From: Calliopum simillimum
Lineage: Eukaryota > Arthropoda > Insecta > Diptera > Lauxaniidae
DNA length: 64,000 bases
Reading direction: 5' to 3'
Assembly: GCA_951812925.1 (NCBI GenBank)
Contig: OX638369.1
Location: 60,650,228 to 60,714,227, forward strand
Part shown: positions 21,672-32,421 of the stretch, one piece after another
Position numbering within the stretch: the first letter of the stretch is position 1
Layout: each line of letters opens with the position of its first letter
Made by a program: the position numbers and the translations under genes
Notes under the pieces: generated by a model
Database searches by the model: none
The model's input: the letters and a program-made list of their open reading frames with translations, nothing else
What the model was told of the DNA's origin: nothing

Positions 21672-22460
21672 TATACCCTACACCCTACCCTACACTGTGT
21701 GTTGAACATTTTTTGGGAAAACTGAGCAAGATATTTCAATGAAATTTGGTACACTGCCTCCGTCGTCGAAGATAGCTCGGGGTATTGAAAATGATCGGAA
21801 TCGGTCAACGGACACGCCTACCGCCCATACAAAAAATATATTCAAAATGCAATTTTAGGAGTATTTTTCACGACAATGCAACTAAAATACGCATAAGTAC
21901 TAAGAATTGTATGCGAAAGCTCTGAGAAAAAATAGAGCAAATTCGGACAAGAGGGCGTGGCACCTCCCATATAAACAAAACTTTCAAAACGCTATACTGA
22001 AAGCGTTTTATGAGATATTCGAACCAAATTTGACTCAGACACTAAGAATCATAAATGAAAGCTCTCAACAAAAATTGGGTGAAATTGGACCAAGGGTTGT
22101 GGCACCTCACATATGAGCAAAAGTTTCAAAATGCTATACTGACAGAGTTTTTTGAGATAATCCAACGAATCTTCACTCAAATACTAAAGACTATAAAAAT
22201 GCGCGCTCTAAGCTAAAACTAGAAGATCTCGGACAAGAGGGCGTGGCACCTCCTATATAAGCAAAAGCTTCAAAACGCTATACTGAAAACGTTTTTCACT
22301 CAGACACTAAAAACTATAAATGCAAGCTCTGAACAAAAACTGGGTGAACTCTGACACGAGGGCGTAGCACCTCCCATATGAGCAAAATTTTGAAAACACT
22401 GCAGTAGGGTAGGGTAGGGTATTTAATGTTTGGCCAGGCCAAATTTTACACCCTTACTAG
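21672..22460 (+). mobile_element. DINE-like element nested in family A copy 2
   Basis: Starts with TATACCCTACACCC and ends with the palindrome TTGGCCAGGCCAA followed by ACACCCTTACTAG, then T. Compared with the complete copy at 58621, the region with the GTAACGCAG block and the CTGT microsatellite is deleted, but there are more ~140 bp internal units (GAGGGCGTGGCACCTCCCAT type, about four). The insertion site is a T run: the uninterrupted family A copy has a single run of Ts there and no clear duplication. TT insertion is typical of Helentron-type elements. Confidence 0.8.
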
Positions 22461-22856
22461 TTTCCATTAAAATGTCGTAAAAAGTCATGATCGGTGTAGA
22501 AAACATGAAAAAACGATTTTTTTTTTTTTTTTATTTTTGGTTCCGACAAACAAGAGTGGACCCTTGGGTGTAACCAAATTTGTTCACTAAAATGTCGCAA
22601 AAAGTCATGAAACGCGAAAAAACGAAGAATTTTTTTTAAAAATGTGACTTATTTGAATATTCAGTGGAGATAGGACAGTAGCGCTTTTCAAAAAGTTACA
22701 GTTTGGAGATAGGATTTTTCTTAATTATCGAATGGTATTTTAGTGGTATTTTGACATCACACAGTTTTCCACACGGTAAAGAAGCCCACAATGATACCAT
22801 AACTGCAACAATCTCAAAATCGTAAAAAGTGGAGATAGGACTACAGCGCTCTAAGG

Positions 22857-23248
22857 CAAGGGTGTTAGCGTAGAACAAAAGTGAGCCAATTTTGGCTCTC
22901 CTAAAACAAGAATATAGCAATATTTTGCGAAATTCGCAGAAGTAAAACAATCACAGAAATAATTTTTGTTGTTATTTTTTGAGCTCGTCAAAATTTCGCG
23001 GAATTAAAACATTTATGAAAAATGATTTTTGTTGTTTCGCATAAAAAAAAAAACAACAAACAATTTCTCGTGTGAGTTGTAGTTCTCAGAAATTTTAAAA
23101 ATTATTAAAATATTGTTGTTGTAAAAAAAAAAAAACAAAAAATAGATTTTGTGATTGTTGTTCCTCGATGAATTTAAAGTTGTTGTAAAAGCGAAAATTT
23201 TGCGCCGACTGCACTTGGCTCATTGATTTGAAAACGCTGACAGCCTTG
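22857..23248. mobile_element. hAT-like MITE, 392 bp, TSD CTCTAAGG
   Basis: Exact 8 bp target duplication CTCTAAGG at 22849-22856 and 23249-23256. Imperfect 15 bp TIRs: CAAGGGTGTTAGCGT and, inverted, CAAGGCTGTCAGCGT. It interrupts the right TIR of family A copy 2, and removing it with one duplication restores that TIR. The interior is AT-rich with TTGTTGTT runs and no transposase. An 8 bp duplication fits hAT or P; hAT is the guess. Confidence 0.85.
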
Positions 23249-23269
23249 CTCTAAGGTATCGATATGTAA

Positions 23270-25010
23270 GTACCTTCAAATAAACAAAAAAAAAAAAAAA
23301 ATCGGATATGTTTCGCTAAAATAAGAGCTTTTCGTGAAATTGTTCGCTTATTGCAAACTAAAAATTTAGTCACAAATAATGAATTTGTCCCACTGTGAAA
23401 TTTCTGTGATCGTGTTCAATTCATAAAGACAAAGAAACAGTTAACAAGCAGAGCGTTGTCATCTACGTAAACGTCAGCTGCGAATGTCGTCGGCGCAGTT
23501 TGTTTTGCTTAAACGGCGTAACTTGAGCCAAAGAAAACCGTAAAAAGTTGAAACGCAAAAAAATGAAAAGAAAAAAAACACCGAGAAAAAAACATTTCTT
23601 CAAAGTTACCGATGCCACCGTTGTCGTTATTTGTTGTTGTTTTTGTTGTTTTTCTATTCTAAACATTTAATAATAAATTTTGCAATAAAAACAAAGGCTG
23701 ACGATGAAGAAGACGAGAAGAAAACAATATAAACAAAAACAAAGAGAAAAATCGAATGAAACTAACAATCGACGGTTGCTTTTCAAAATTATTTCTCTAC
23801 TTCGGTTTCAACTCAAAACGCATTTCATCAATTCACGTGCAAAGTAAAAGATGAAATAAAAGAGTCATTAAAAGAGGGGCAGTGAAAAAAAAATCATCTG
23901 AAAGCTGACACAGTGCTTTTCAAAATGTGGCTCGCGACCCGAGAGGGCTTGGGTTGACATATATATTTTTTCTGCTGATGTTTAAAATTGCTTCCACCAT
24001 AGATAAGTCTTTTCGTCTGCTGAAGGCAGGAACTTTTCTTGGGCTTCTCACTAGTTGATAAGGCTATTATCTTCTCATTTCCGAATTACGTTATTTTTAA
24101 AGGTGTTGCTCACTTCGCAGAAGGGTTCTGGAAGTATATTATGCCCGTCTCTTGGCCGAAGTAAGGTTAGGTAAGGGTGGCAGCAATAATGCCACATATA
24201 TGTATACCGCAGGGGTTCATAGAGATACCACAAACTCTCTATTAAAGTCTATTCATAAACTCTGGTCTTTTCAATTGGGTGTTTGTCCAAACTGAAGGAT
24301 CTTGTCGGAACAACAAATCTTTTAATGTCACTTAGGTGAATTTTTGTTCCTTCAAGGGACTGAAAAACGGCTGACCAATGCATTTTAGTCTAATCCTTGC
24401 TAAAGCGGGTAGAACCTGCGTTTTCATTGCCTTCATAAATCTCTTGTCTTGGTTTCCAGATTAGAGTCATATAATTCCTCCTGGATAAGGCTTGGATAGA
24501 TTCAAATCTCTTTCAGACAACCCTTGAATAAATTTAAAACATTATTTATGATTTCAGAGTCGCCAGACTGTCCGAGGAAATGCATATGTACATTGACAAT
24601 TTCTAACTCATAACTCTACAGCGAGGACCTTTTCTTAAAAAACGGAAGTTATCTCCAACATCTGGATTAGTTAACTCTTCAAAAATTGTAATTATTTGAA
24701 TTAGACACCAAATTTATTAATAAAAACACCTTCCAACCAATACAGTTCTTCCCAACCAAATGAAATATTTCAGCACCTTTGGATAAAATCTATGCCATAT
24801 GGCATAATGCGAAATAAAAAAATCGTACAGCATTATTGAACCATGTAAGAAAATTTTTTTTCTAATTTTTTTTTAAACTTGTTAAACCAATATTCAGCTT
24901 CTTAACGACATACATAAAATTATCAATTAAAACTAAGTATTTGTTAAATAAAAATAATAAAAATATGAAGTGATATTTTCTTGCAAAATACGTCATTGGA
25001 TATTGTAGTT
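23270..25010. other. Non-coding stretch, possible decayed element at 24.1-24.6 kb
   Basis: Mostly AT-rich, with host-like CAA/AAG runs at 23.4-23.9 kb. The segment 24100-24600 is less AT-rich and contains fragments such as CCTTACCTAACCTTACTTCGG (read on the minus strand in part), but no frame I can assign. No gene is called. Confidence 0.35.
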
Positions 25011-25265
25011 GAGGAGTGTTTTTTCAAAAGGGCTTATAACCAAAACGAGGCAAAAGTAATGTCATATACATTATTTGCATAGTAATTGATTAGTGGATAA
25101 ATCTAATTTTTTTAACTAAACAGAATTAATTTCAAGCCATCAGGTAAACTTTTCGTGAAAAAAGAACCCAATTTAATTTATTTATAACAAAGTATCAGGC
25201 AATTAATATTATGATAATACTTTTGCCTCGTTTTGGTTATAAGCCCTTTTGAAAAAAAACTCCTC
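25011..25265. mobile_element. 255 bp MITE with ~50 bp TIRs
   Basis: The left begins GAGGAGTGTTTTTTC, then AAAAGGGCTTATAACCAAAA and CGAGGCAAAAGTA. The right end is its inverse at 25219-25265, with one or two differences. The interior is AT-rich and non-coding. No clear target duplication. Confidence 0.8.
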
Positions 25266-25322
25266 AGTTCATTTTTTTTTTTTTTTTTTTTTGGTCATAC
25301 GTGTACAGCTGAACAACTAATG

Positions 25323-25604
25323 AACAAGCTGCAAGTATTCGTCAACAAATGCTCGCACTACCTCAAAGGCCGAACTTCATCAAAAAATGTAATCAAAGGG
25401 CTATAGCAAACTAGATGGATTGGTCATACTCTACGGAAACCCCACAGCGGAGTCTGTCGCCAGGCTCTTGAGTGGAATCCACAAGGTAGTAGAGGACGTG
25501 GTAGACCTAGAACCAAGGTCGCTGGATAAGGAAATTCAAGAATTGGGAAAATCGTGGCAAGAGATAAGTCATGGAGACGTCTCATACTGGACTTATGCTC
25601 CTAG
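25323..25604 (+). pseudogene. Non-LTR retrotransposon ORF2 C-terminal tail
   Basis: One frame reads NKLQVFVNKCSHYLKG, then TRWIGHTLRKPHSGVCRQAL, EWNPQGSRGRGRPRTKVAG, and finally SWRRLILDLCS before a stop. The 'WIGHTLR...QAL.WNPQG...GRPR' order is the signature of the C-terminus of insect RTE-like LINE ORF2 proteins. The frame has internal stops after VIKGL and after KVAG, and a segment normally between VNKC and WIGH is missing. A short ATAC-type tail follows, and the copia element inserted right behind it at 25638. Confidence 0.8.
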
Positions 25605-25637
25605 GAGCTAAAGGAGAATACATACTTACATACATAA

Positions 25638-25833
25638 TGTTAGCTGAAACAATCTAGTCATGCAGCAATCACAAAATATTATACTTCAAATTTATAATCA
25701 GATTTTTTCATTCTCAGAAATAATTTCAATAAAGAAAGACATACATTTTTATTCTATTCTTTTATATTAAAAACTGTTAAAAGATAATACGTAGTTCCAC
25801 TGAAGGTGAGCAATAAGTTATACGCTTTCTACA
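25638..25833 (+). repeat. 5' LTR of copia-like element
   Basis: 196 bp, from TGTTAGCTGAAACAATC to CGCTTTCTACA. Contains AATAAAG, which may serve in polyadenylation, and a TATATTAAAA stretch. Promoter function is inferred from its position. Confidence 0.93.
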
Positions 25834-25847
25834 GGTTATGGGCCCAG
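25834..25847 (+). other. Primer binding site (initiator tRNA-Met, internal)
   Basis: GGTTATGGGCCCAG directly follows the 5' LTR. It is complementary to the anticodon-stem part of initiator tRNA-Met, not to the tRNA 3' end. Drosophila copia uses this same half-tRNA priming arrangement. Confidence 0.85.
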
Positions 25848-25936
25848 ATCGAATCTTTTAACGAAAAATACAAAGGAATAAAAGTTTAAAGATTAAAGAA
25901 AAAGGAAAAGAGAAGTTGAAATAAAGAAAAAGAAAA

Positions 25937-28900
25937 ATGGCTGAAATTTCTGGAATCATAAGGCACTACGACGTAATTCCATTGGATGGAGAAAACTATT
26001 TCAATTGGAAATACGAAATGGAGCATTTCCTGAAGAGCATAAGGGTTTGGTCGGTTTTATTCACAATGAAACCTGTGCCAACAACTGCGGACAACAAGGT
26101 TACTGAAATAAAGGCATGGGAAGACGAAGATACTAAAGCACATGCAAAAATTGTTTTAAACATCTTGAAACCATTAAATAGCATCACACGTTCGGCAAAT
26201 ACAGCGGCCGAAGCATGGAATGCATTAAGAGAGCATTTCGAAGGAAAAACTCTGGAAAATCGAGTCTCTCTAATGCGACGCATTTGTAATAAAAAGTTAG
26301 TCGAAGGTGGTAACATGGAGTTGCACATAAACGAAATCAATGATTTGTTTCATAAGCTATCTGATCGTGGTGATGAGATTGCGAAAAATTGGAAAGTTGC
26401 AATGCTTTTAAGCAGCTTACCAAGCAGCTATGACACTTTGATTACGGCGCTTGAATCAAGAAATGAAGAGGAGCTGATTATGGTGTTTATCAAAAATAAA
26501 TTGATTGCCGAATATCGTCGACGCACTGAAAACTTAGATGGTGAAATTAAAGAATCAATTTTGAAGATGACAGCAACGAAAGAAATGGAATGTTATTTCT
26601 GTCATTTGAAAGGTCATCTGAAACACGATTGCCGAAAGTACAACCAATGGAAGAAGAATAATCCCGGTAAAGTTTCAAAACAGAAAGCCAATACGGTCAA
26701 GGTAGGTGGTGATGAATTTTTGTTCAATATATCAACATGCGATGAAAACGCTTGGTTGGTTGACAGCGGCGCTACATGTCACGTCAGTAGTAATAAAAGA
26801 TTTTTTATTACTTTGGATGAGTCACACAGCAGTTTGACAGTCGCTAACGGTGAACAAGTTCAAGTCAAGGGAAAAGGTTCATGTAAAATTGAGTTTCTAA
26901 ATAGTCAAGGGCAAGTTAACACAGCAACTATTACAGAAGTTTTATATGTACCAGATGTTAAAGGAAATCTAATTTCAGTCAAGAAATTAATGGATAAAGG
27001 TTTTAAGGTAAACTTCATCAACAAAACATGTGAAATCATGAAAGGTGAAGTACAAGTTGCAGTTGCGGACGTTATCCACAATTTATACATCATGAGACAA
27101 CCGAACCAAGTTAATGCAGTTGTTCAAGGGCTTGAACACAAACCGAATTGTATCCACAATTTGCATCGAATTTTTGGTCATCGGGATCCAGGAGCCATTA
27201 GGGAAATGTGTTTAAAGCAAATGGTGGATGGTATCAAAATTGTTGAATGCGGCATCAAGCAGCAGTGCGAAGTTTGTTTAAAGGCAAAGCAAACTCGATT
27301 GCCCATTCCTAAACAATCAACCAGTAAGTCGACAAATGTTTTGGATTTGGTGCACACAGATATTTGTGGACCGATGCAAACAGTGTCGCCAAGCGGGATG
27401 CGTTACGTGTTAACATTTATCGACGATTTTTCAAAGTTCACGGTGATATATCTGTTGAAAGAAAAATCGGAAGCATTTGAAAAGATACAGCAATATGTCG
27501 CAATGGTTCAGAACAAGTTTGGTCGAAAGCCAGTTATCCTTCGATCAGATCGAGGAGGAGAATACACCGGAAGAGCAGTAAAGAAGTTTCTACAGGACAA
27601 CGGAATTCAGATTCAGTATACTGCACCGTATTCAAGTTTTCAAAACGGCGTTGCTGAACGCAAGAATCGCACGCTGATTGAGATGTCACGATGCATGCTT
27701 GTTGATGCAAGTCTATCACACATGTTTTGGGCTGAGGCGGTTAATACGGCAAACTATTTGCAGAATCGTTTGCCATCAAGAACAATCAAAACAACACCAT
27801 TTGAGCTATGGCACAACAGAAAGCCAGATATGAAGCATTGTGTTGCATTTGGCTGTAAATGTTTTGTTCATATTCCATCAGAAAAGCGTCGAAAGTTGGA
27901 CGAAACAGCAACACAAATGTTTTTTATCGGTTATGACGAAAACTCGAAGGCATACAGATGTTTTGATTCAGTCAAGCAAAAGATTGTCATAAGTCGCGAT
28001 GTTCGATTTATTGATGCAAGGTGCGAGGATATTCCAGTAACATCGATCGAAATTCAGGAAACCGCCGAAGATGTTCAAAAGGAAGTAAATATAGAAAATC
28101 TTGGTGATTACGAGGATGCTCAAAATGATGTAAGTCAAGTAAACTTAAGTGATAACGAAGATGCTCAAGAAGTCGATCAAGAAAACGCTAGTGATAATTT
28201 GGCAAGTGAAGAGCAACACCAACAACAGCGCATTTCAAAGCGATCAACTAAAGGTATTCCACCGAATCGGTATGTTGCTGAGATCAAAATGGTTGAACAA
28301 GGAATTATCGAACCAAAGACCTTATCACAAGCACTGAAAGTTAAAGAAAATAAACAATGGAAGCATGCAATGCAAGATGAAATGAATTCATTGGAAAAGA
28401 ACGGAACTTGGCAGTTGTGTGTATTGCCTAAAGATCGTGAAGCAATTGGCTGTAAATGGGTTTTCAAGCTGAAAACAGACGCTGAAGGTCATATCAGTAG
28501 ATTTAAAGCACGTTTGGTAGCTCAGGGGTTTTCGCAAAAATTTGGCACCGATTACGACCAGGTATTTGCTCCAGTGGCAAAGCAGACGACTTTTAGAGTG
28601 TTGTTAGCATTAGCATCGAAAAACAAGTACATCGTTCGTCACATTGATGCAAAAACAGCATTTCTAAATGGTAGTTTAAAGGAAACCATTTATATGAAGC
28701 AACCTCCAGGATTTGCAAAGGGTGATAATCAAGTCTGTTTGTTAAAGAAAAGTCTCTACGGGCTGAAGCAGGCAGCAAAATCTTGGAATGACGCAATAAA
28801 TCAGGTTTTGGTTGATGCAGAATTTGAGCGCAGTACAGCAGATCCTTGCTTATACAAAAGAAAGTTCAACGGTGAATGGTGTTTTCTATTGATCTACGTT

Positions 28901-29851
28901 GATGACAGCATTATTTTGGCAAAAACAGCGGAAGTGATTAAAAGTGTAATTCAAATAATCTCTTCAAAGTTTGAAATAGAAGATTTGGGCAACATAAAGT
29001 TATATTTAGGCATAGAAGTCAGCAAGACAGTTGATGATTTTTTTCAATTGAGCCAAAAGAAATACATTTTGAAAATAGCATCGGATTTTGGTTTGAAGGA
29101 CGCGAAAGGATCTACAGTACCAATGAGCGTTAGCTATGGCAAGGCATCAAGGACCGAAGATAATTTATTGGTCAACAGTGAAAATTATCGAAAATTAATT
29201 GGTTGTTTGTTGTACGTGTCGGTAAACACGCGACCAGACATTTCGGCAAGCATTTCCATTCTTGCACAAAAGGTCAGCGCACCAACACAAGAAGACTGGA
29301 ATGAGCTGAAACGTGTTGTTAAGTACTTGAAAGCTACAGCAAATCTAAAACTTGTGCTTGGTACCAGCAATTATGACGGAGAACTTCTTTATGGTTTCGC
29401 AGATGCAAGCTGGGCTGAAGACAAAATAGATAGAAAATCGAACAGCGGTTATGTGTTCATCGTTAATGGTGGAATTGTCAGCTGGACGTGTCGCAAACAA
29501 AATTGTGTGGCACTTTCATCAACGGAATCCGAATTCATTGCATTATCAGATGCATGTCGGGAAGCATTTTGGTTGAAACATCTACTTGAAGATATGCATG
29601 TACTAATTAATTCGCCAATTATCATTCATGAAGATAATCAAAGTTGCTTGAGTTTGATTGAAGAAGAAAAATTATCTAACAGAACAAAACATATAGATAC
29701 ACGGCGCAATTTCGTTAAGGACTATATCAAGAAAGAAATTGTAAAGTGTAACTACTGTCCAACGGAGAAGATGCTGGCTGACATCATGACAAAACCTTTG
29801 CCAGCACAAAAGCATCTGATTTTTGTGAAGCAGCTGCAATTACTCGATTGA
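25937..29851 (+). CDS. Copia-type Gag-Pol polyprotein, 1304 aa, intact
   Basis: A single frame with no stop, typical of the copia group (Gag, protease, integrase, RT, RNase H in that order). Gag occupies about residues 1-240 and ends in a CX2CX4HX4C zinc knuckle starting at C219. The aspartic protease has DSGA with D276. Integrase has its HHCC part at about 385-455, then catalytic D475 (HTDICGP), D538 (RSDRGGEY) and E574 (VAERKNR), with 35 residues between the last two. RT starts with the KWVFKLK and FKARLVAQGF blocks near 835-870 and has the YVDD active site at 987-990. RNase H has FADASWAEDK, SSTESEF and HIDTRR. An Asp/Asn-rich linker with repeated DxEDAQ motifs lies between integrase and RT. 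The start ATG at 25937 sits about 90 bp after the primer site and is the first good one. No key residue is missing. There is no separate env. Confidence 0.95.
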   Translation: MAEISGIIRHYDVIPLDGENYFNWKYEMEHFLKSIRVWSVLFTMKPVPTTADNKVTEIKAWEDEDTKAHAKIVLNILKPLNSITRSANTAAEAWNALREHFEGKTLENRVSLMRRICNKKLVEGGNMELHINEINDLFHKLSDRGDEIAKNWKVAMLLSSLPSSYDTLITALESRNEEELIMVFIKNKLIAEYRRRTENLDGEIKESILKMTATKEMECYFCHLKGHLKHDCRKYNQWKKNNPGKVSKQKANTVKVGGDEFLFNISTCDENAWLVDSGATCHVSSNKRFFITLDESHSSLTVANGEQVQVKGKGSCKIEFLNSQGQVNTATITEVLYVPDVKGNLISVKKLMDKGFKVNFINKTCEIMKGEVQVAVADVIHNLYIMRQPNQVNAVVQGLEHKPNCIHNLHRIFGHRDPGAIREMCLKQMVDGIKIVECGIKQQCEVCLKAKQTRLPIPKQSTSKSTNVLDLVHTDICGPMQTVSPSGMRYVLTFIDDFSKFTVIYLLKEKSEAFEKIQQYVAMVQNKFGRKPVILRSDRGGEYTGRAVKKFLQDNGIQIQYTAPYSSFQNGVAERKNRTLIEMSRCMLVDASLSHMFWAEAVNTANYLQNRLPSRTIKTTPFELWHNRKPDMKHCVAFGCKCFVHIPSEKRRKLDETATQMFFIGYDENSKAYRCFDSVKQKIVISRDVRFIDARCEDIPVTSIEIQETAEDVQKEVNIENLGDYEDAQNDVSQVNLSDNEDAQEVDQENASDNLASEEQHQQQRISKRSTKGIPPNRYVAEIKMVEQGIIEPKTLSQALKVKENKQWKHAMQDEMNSLEKNGTWQLCVLPKDREAIGCKWVFKLKTDAEGHISRFKARLVAQGFSQKFGTDYDQVFAPVAKQTTFRVLLALASKNKYIVRHIDAKTAFLNGSLKETIYMKQPPGFAKGDNQVCLLKKSLYGLKQAAKSWNDAINQVLVDAEFERSTADPCLYKRKFNGEWCFLLIYVDDSIILAKTAEVIKSVIQIISSKFEIEDLGNIKLYLGIEVSKTVDDFFQLSQKKYILKIASDFGLKDAKGSTVPMSVSYGKASRTEDNLLVNSENYRKLIGCLLYVSVNTRPDISASISILAQKVSAPTQEDWNELKRVVKYLKATANLKLVLGTSNYDGELLYGFADASWAEDKIDRKSNSGYVFIVNGGIVSWTCRKQNCVALSSTESEFIALSDACREAFWLKHLLEDMHVLINSPIIIHEDNQSCLSLIEEEKLSNRTKHIDTRRNFVKDYIKKEIVKCNYCPTEKMLADIMTKPLPAQKHLIFVKQLQLLD

Positions 29852-29858
29852 GGAGGAG
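29852..29858 (+). other. Polypurine tract of copia-like element
   Basis: GGAGGAG lies immediately between the stop codon and the 3' LTR. In LTR elements this is the primer for plus-strand DNA synthesis. Confidence 0.85.
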
Positions 29859-30054
29859 TGTTAGCTGAAACAATCTAGTCATGCAGCAATCACAAAATAT
29901 TATACTTCAAATTTATAATCAGATTTTTTCATTCTCAGAAATAATTTCAATAAAGAAAGACATACATTTTTATTCTATTCTTTTATATTAAAAACTGTTA
30001 AAAGATAATACGTAGTTCCACTGAAGGTGAGCAATAAGTTATACGCTTTCTACA
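29859..30054 (+). repeat. 3' LTR of copia-like element
   Basis: 196 bp, matching the 5' LTR base for base as far as I can see. Followed by the CATAA target duplication. Confidence 0.93.
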
Positions 30055-30059
30055 CATAA

Positions 30060-32400
30060 TAAGGATCATAACCTATTTATCCTATCTGCACTCAAAGGGG
30101 AAAAATAATGGAGGTTTGTTTTACATTCTATTTTGAGGGTTATTGTTTTCAAAACATGTTTGAAAAGCACTGGGCTAGACAAATATTTACAAGTAAAGCA
30201 GCAAGCAGGAAAAAATCGGTGAAAAAAAAATGCAATTTGCGCATTATTTTTTATTTATGTCGTTATTTTTCCAATGTTTTTCTTTTTCTGCTTATTGTTG
30301 TTGACTTTTTTTTTTTTTTTTTTTTTGAAATGCACTCATTTTTTAAACTTTGAATAGTTAACATTGTTGTTGTGATCAATGTTTTGTTGTCGTTTATTAA
30401 AATAAATCACGCGGATTTTCAACAAAATGAGAAAATTAAGAAGAAGAAAAAACTCACAATTCAAATTAAAACAAATCGCATTTAATGAAATTGCATAAGA
30501 GAAAGAGACAACAAAAGAAAACAATAAAAACAACAATAGCAACAAAGAATTTTACGTATATATGAGAAGAGGAACGGGGGGAGTAGTGTATTGGATTCCA
30601 ATTCTTCTTTTGTTTCAAGCTTAAAATTTATTCGCTAGATTTGTGATAAAAAAAGCAACAAATACTACACCACCCTCCTCGTCACCTTTTGTTGAACATC
30701 CAACCCATCACTCATTCCTCGATAAAGCACTGAGAATGAATGATATGGGGGGAAATCGTTCCGTATGGCAGCACTTTTGGCAACGATTAGCGCTTCCGCG
30801 CTGACACAACACGTCACTGGCGCCATCTACAAACAAATAAAAGCGAAAATCGAAACAGACAAACAGCAACAAAAAGCTTATTGTGGTGATTTATTTCGAA
30901 AACAGAACAACTACGACATTAACAGCACTGGTGTTGCCAATTAATATTAATTTCCATACGGAAATTTTTATTTCCTTGCAGTCGAGTGCATTTGCTGGAA
31001 ACCTACGGGTTTATCCATGCGCCTGATATGTTGATGACGAGTACCTATTTAAATAATTCTAGATGAATAAATAAAATAAAAATTTCCATGTGAAAATTAG
31101 ATCATTCTGCTGGGATGGATGAGATTAGGTACATTATATGTTAATCGGCAAATGATAAAAGGGCGGAAGTCAATACAAGTAAATGTTCGGGAAACTTAAA
31201 AAACGGTCCTATTTCTGTTAAATGGAGAATTTCGTGTCTTAAAATTTACAAAATATCCTTATGGTCGAAACAAACCAAATTTTTAAGTATTTTTCAATCT
31301 CTTGTAAGAGTTATAAGCGGCGCAACACAGCTGACTCCCGCTCTTTTATCATTTTACGGAGCATTTCAACTTATTTTATATTGCTTGCAGGGTGTAACTT
31401 CTTGGGGAAAGTAAAAAAAACTTGAACAAGTCCTAAGCACATACTTATATTACTTTTAAGACACTTTTTAACTTAGTAAATAGGCGATTTGAGGTACTTT
31501 TAAGTATAATAGAATAAGAAGTTACATTTTACTTTTTTTTTTCTGGAGGACTACGGGTGGTTCCAAGCTGAAACTTAAAGGATTTATAGAACACACTTAT
31601 AGCTGTTTTTTTTTTTTTTTTTTTGATAGCACAAGACGATAGAGTTATCTTCTGGCATTAAGAATTTGTAAAAAAATAAACAGTGTGTCAAAATTCATGG
31701 CGTCCGCCCTTTTAACATTTACAGATTCATATGTTATGTTATCGGCAACGGGTGAACGAAGTCGCTACCGGGACAACTTGTACAACAAAATAAAATGCAA
31801 CGTCTTTCTGTGTCTCCAAAACTCGAAAAACGGTTGTCAAATTTGTTTTTTTTTTTTATTTTTATTCATAGATATTTTGGCAGGTGAAGTTTTAGGATAC
31901 ATTTCGAAAAACCCTCGGCTTCGCTTGCGTTCTTGGAAAATCCCACAGCTTGAAAACCTTATGTATCCGATTTGCATGATTTTTTCTTTCAAGTACAAAG
32001 CACAAACTCTAATTCAAAATTCCTTCGGGTTTGCCCGGGATACTAAAAAAGTCGTGATTTTTTTTTCAGCCATGGATATTTTATTTTATTAAAATTAATT
32101 GGGTTTCGTCCTGGATGTCATAAAGTGTATTATCTCTGTCTTTTTCTGCATTCGAGAACTTTGGTACATCAATGTATATTGTAAAGGCACCTGGAATTAT
32201 AATATTCCCAAGCGCAAAATACTTCATATCTCTGAAACTGATAAAGATGGATGAGATTAGATAAATACATTTGTAAAATACATCGGAAACGGGCGAACAA
32301 AATCGCTCCCGGGACAATTAGTTTTAAATAAGGAAGTAAGAACGACATGTGTCCCGTCTGTTCGAAAGATAAATATCAAAAATATACAACAGGGTAATCA
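30060..32400. other. Non-coding stretch with no recognised element
   Basis: AT-rich host-like DNA. A GC-richer patch at about 30720-30840 (GCTTCCGCGCTGACACAAC, CTGGCGCCATCTAC) could be a fragment of a regulatory region or old repeat. A weak direct repeat of AACGGGTGAACGAAGTCGCT type occurs at about 31747 and again, mutated, at about 32287. Short frames at 31.7-32.1 kb have no recognisable motif. Confidence 0.35.
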
Positions 32401-32421
32401 ACAGAAGGCAAGGAAACACAA

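Larger units (their letters stand above)
21383..23265. mobile_element. 717 bp TIR element (family A, copy 2), twice interrupted
   Basis: The left end resembles 5411-5447 with two substitutions (GATACTTTAGAGCGCTATAG). The right end is at about 23249-23265 (CTCTAAGGTATCGATAT). The body matches 5411-6127 but is split by a DINE-like element at 21672-22460 and by a 392 bp hAT-like MITE at 22857-23248. Removing both gives a length close to copy 1. Confidence 0.85.
25638..30054 (+). mobile_element. Complete Ty1/copia LTR retrotransposon, probably young
   Basis: All parts of a copia-type element are present in order: 5' LTR 25638-25833, primer site 25834-25847, one gag-pol frame 25937-29851, purine tract 29852-29858 and 3' LTR 29859-30054. 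The 5 bp target duplication CATAA lies at 25633-25637 and 30055-30059. The two 196 bp LTRs look identical on direct reading and start TG and end CA. It replicates through an RNA intermediate in particles made by its own Gag. Identical LTRs, exact target duplication and an unbroken frame indicate recent insertion; activity is inferred, not shown. It landed in the microsatellite tail of a LINE fragment. Confidence 0.95.

Noticed and set aside
24100..24600. Possible LINE 3' region
   Set aside because: Composition is suggestive but I found no ORF2 motif or poly-A tail to support a call.
26000..29400. Additional genes antisense to the copia frame
   Set aside because: Short minus-strand frames inside gag-pol with no motifs; they are shadows of the 1304-codon frame.
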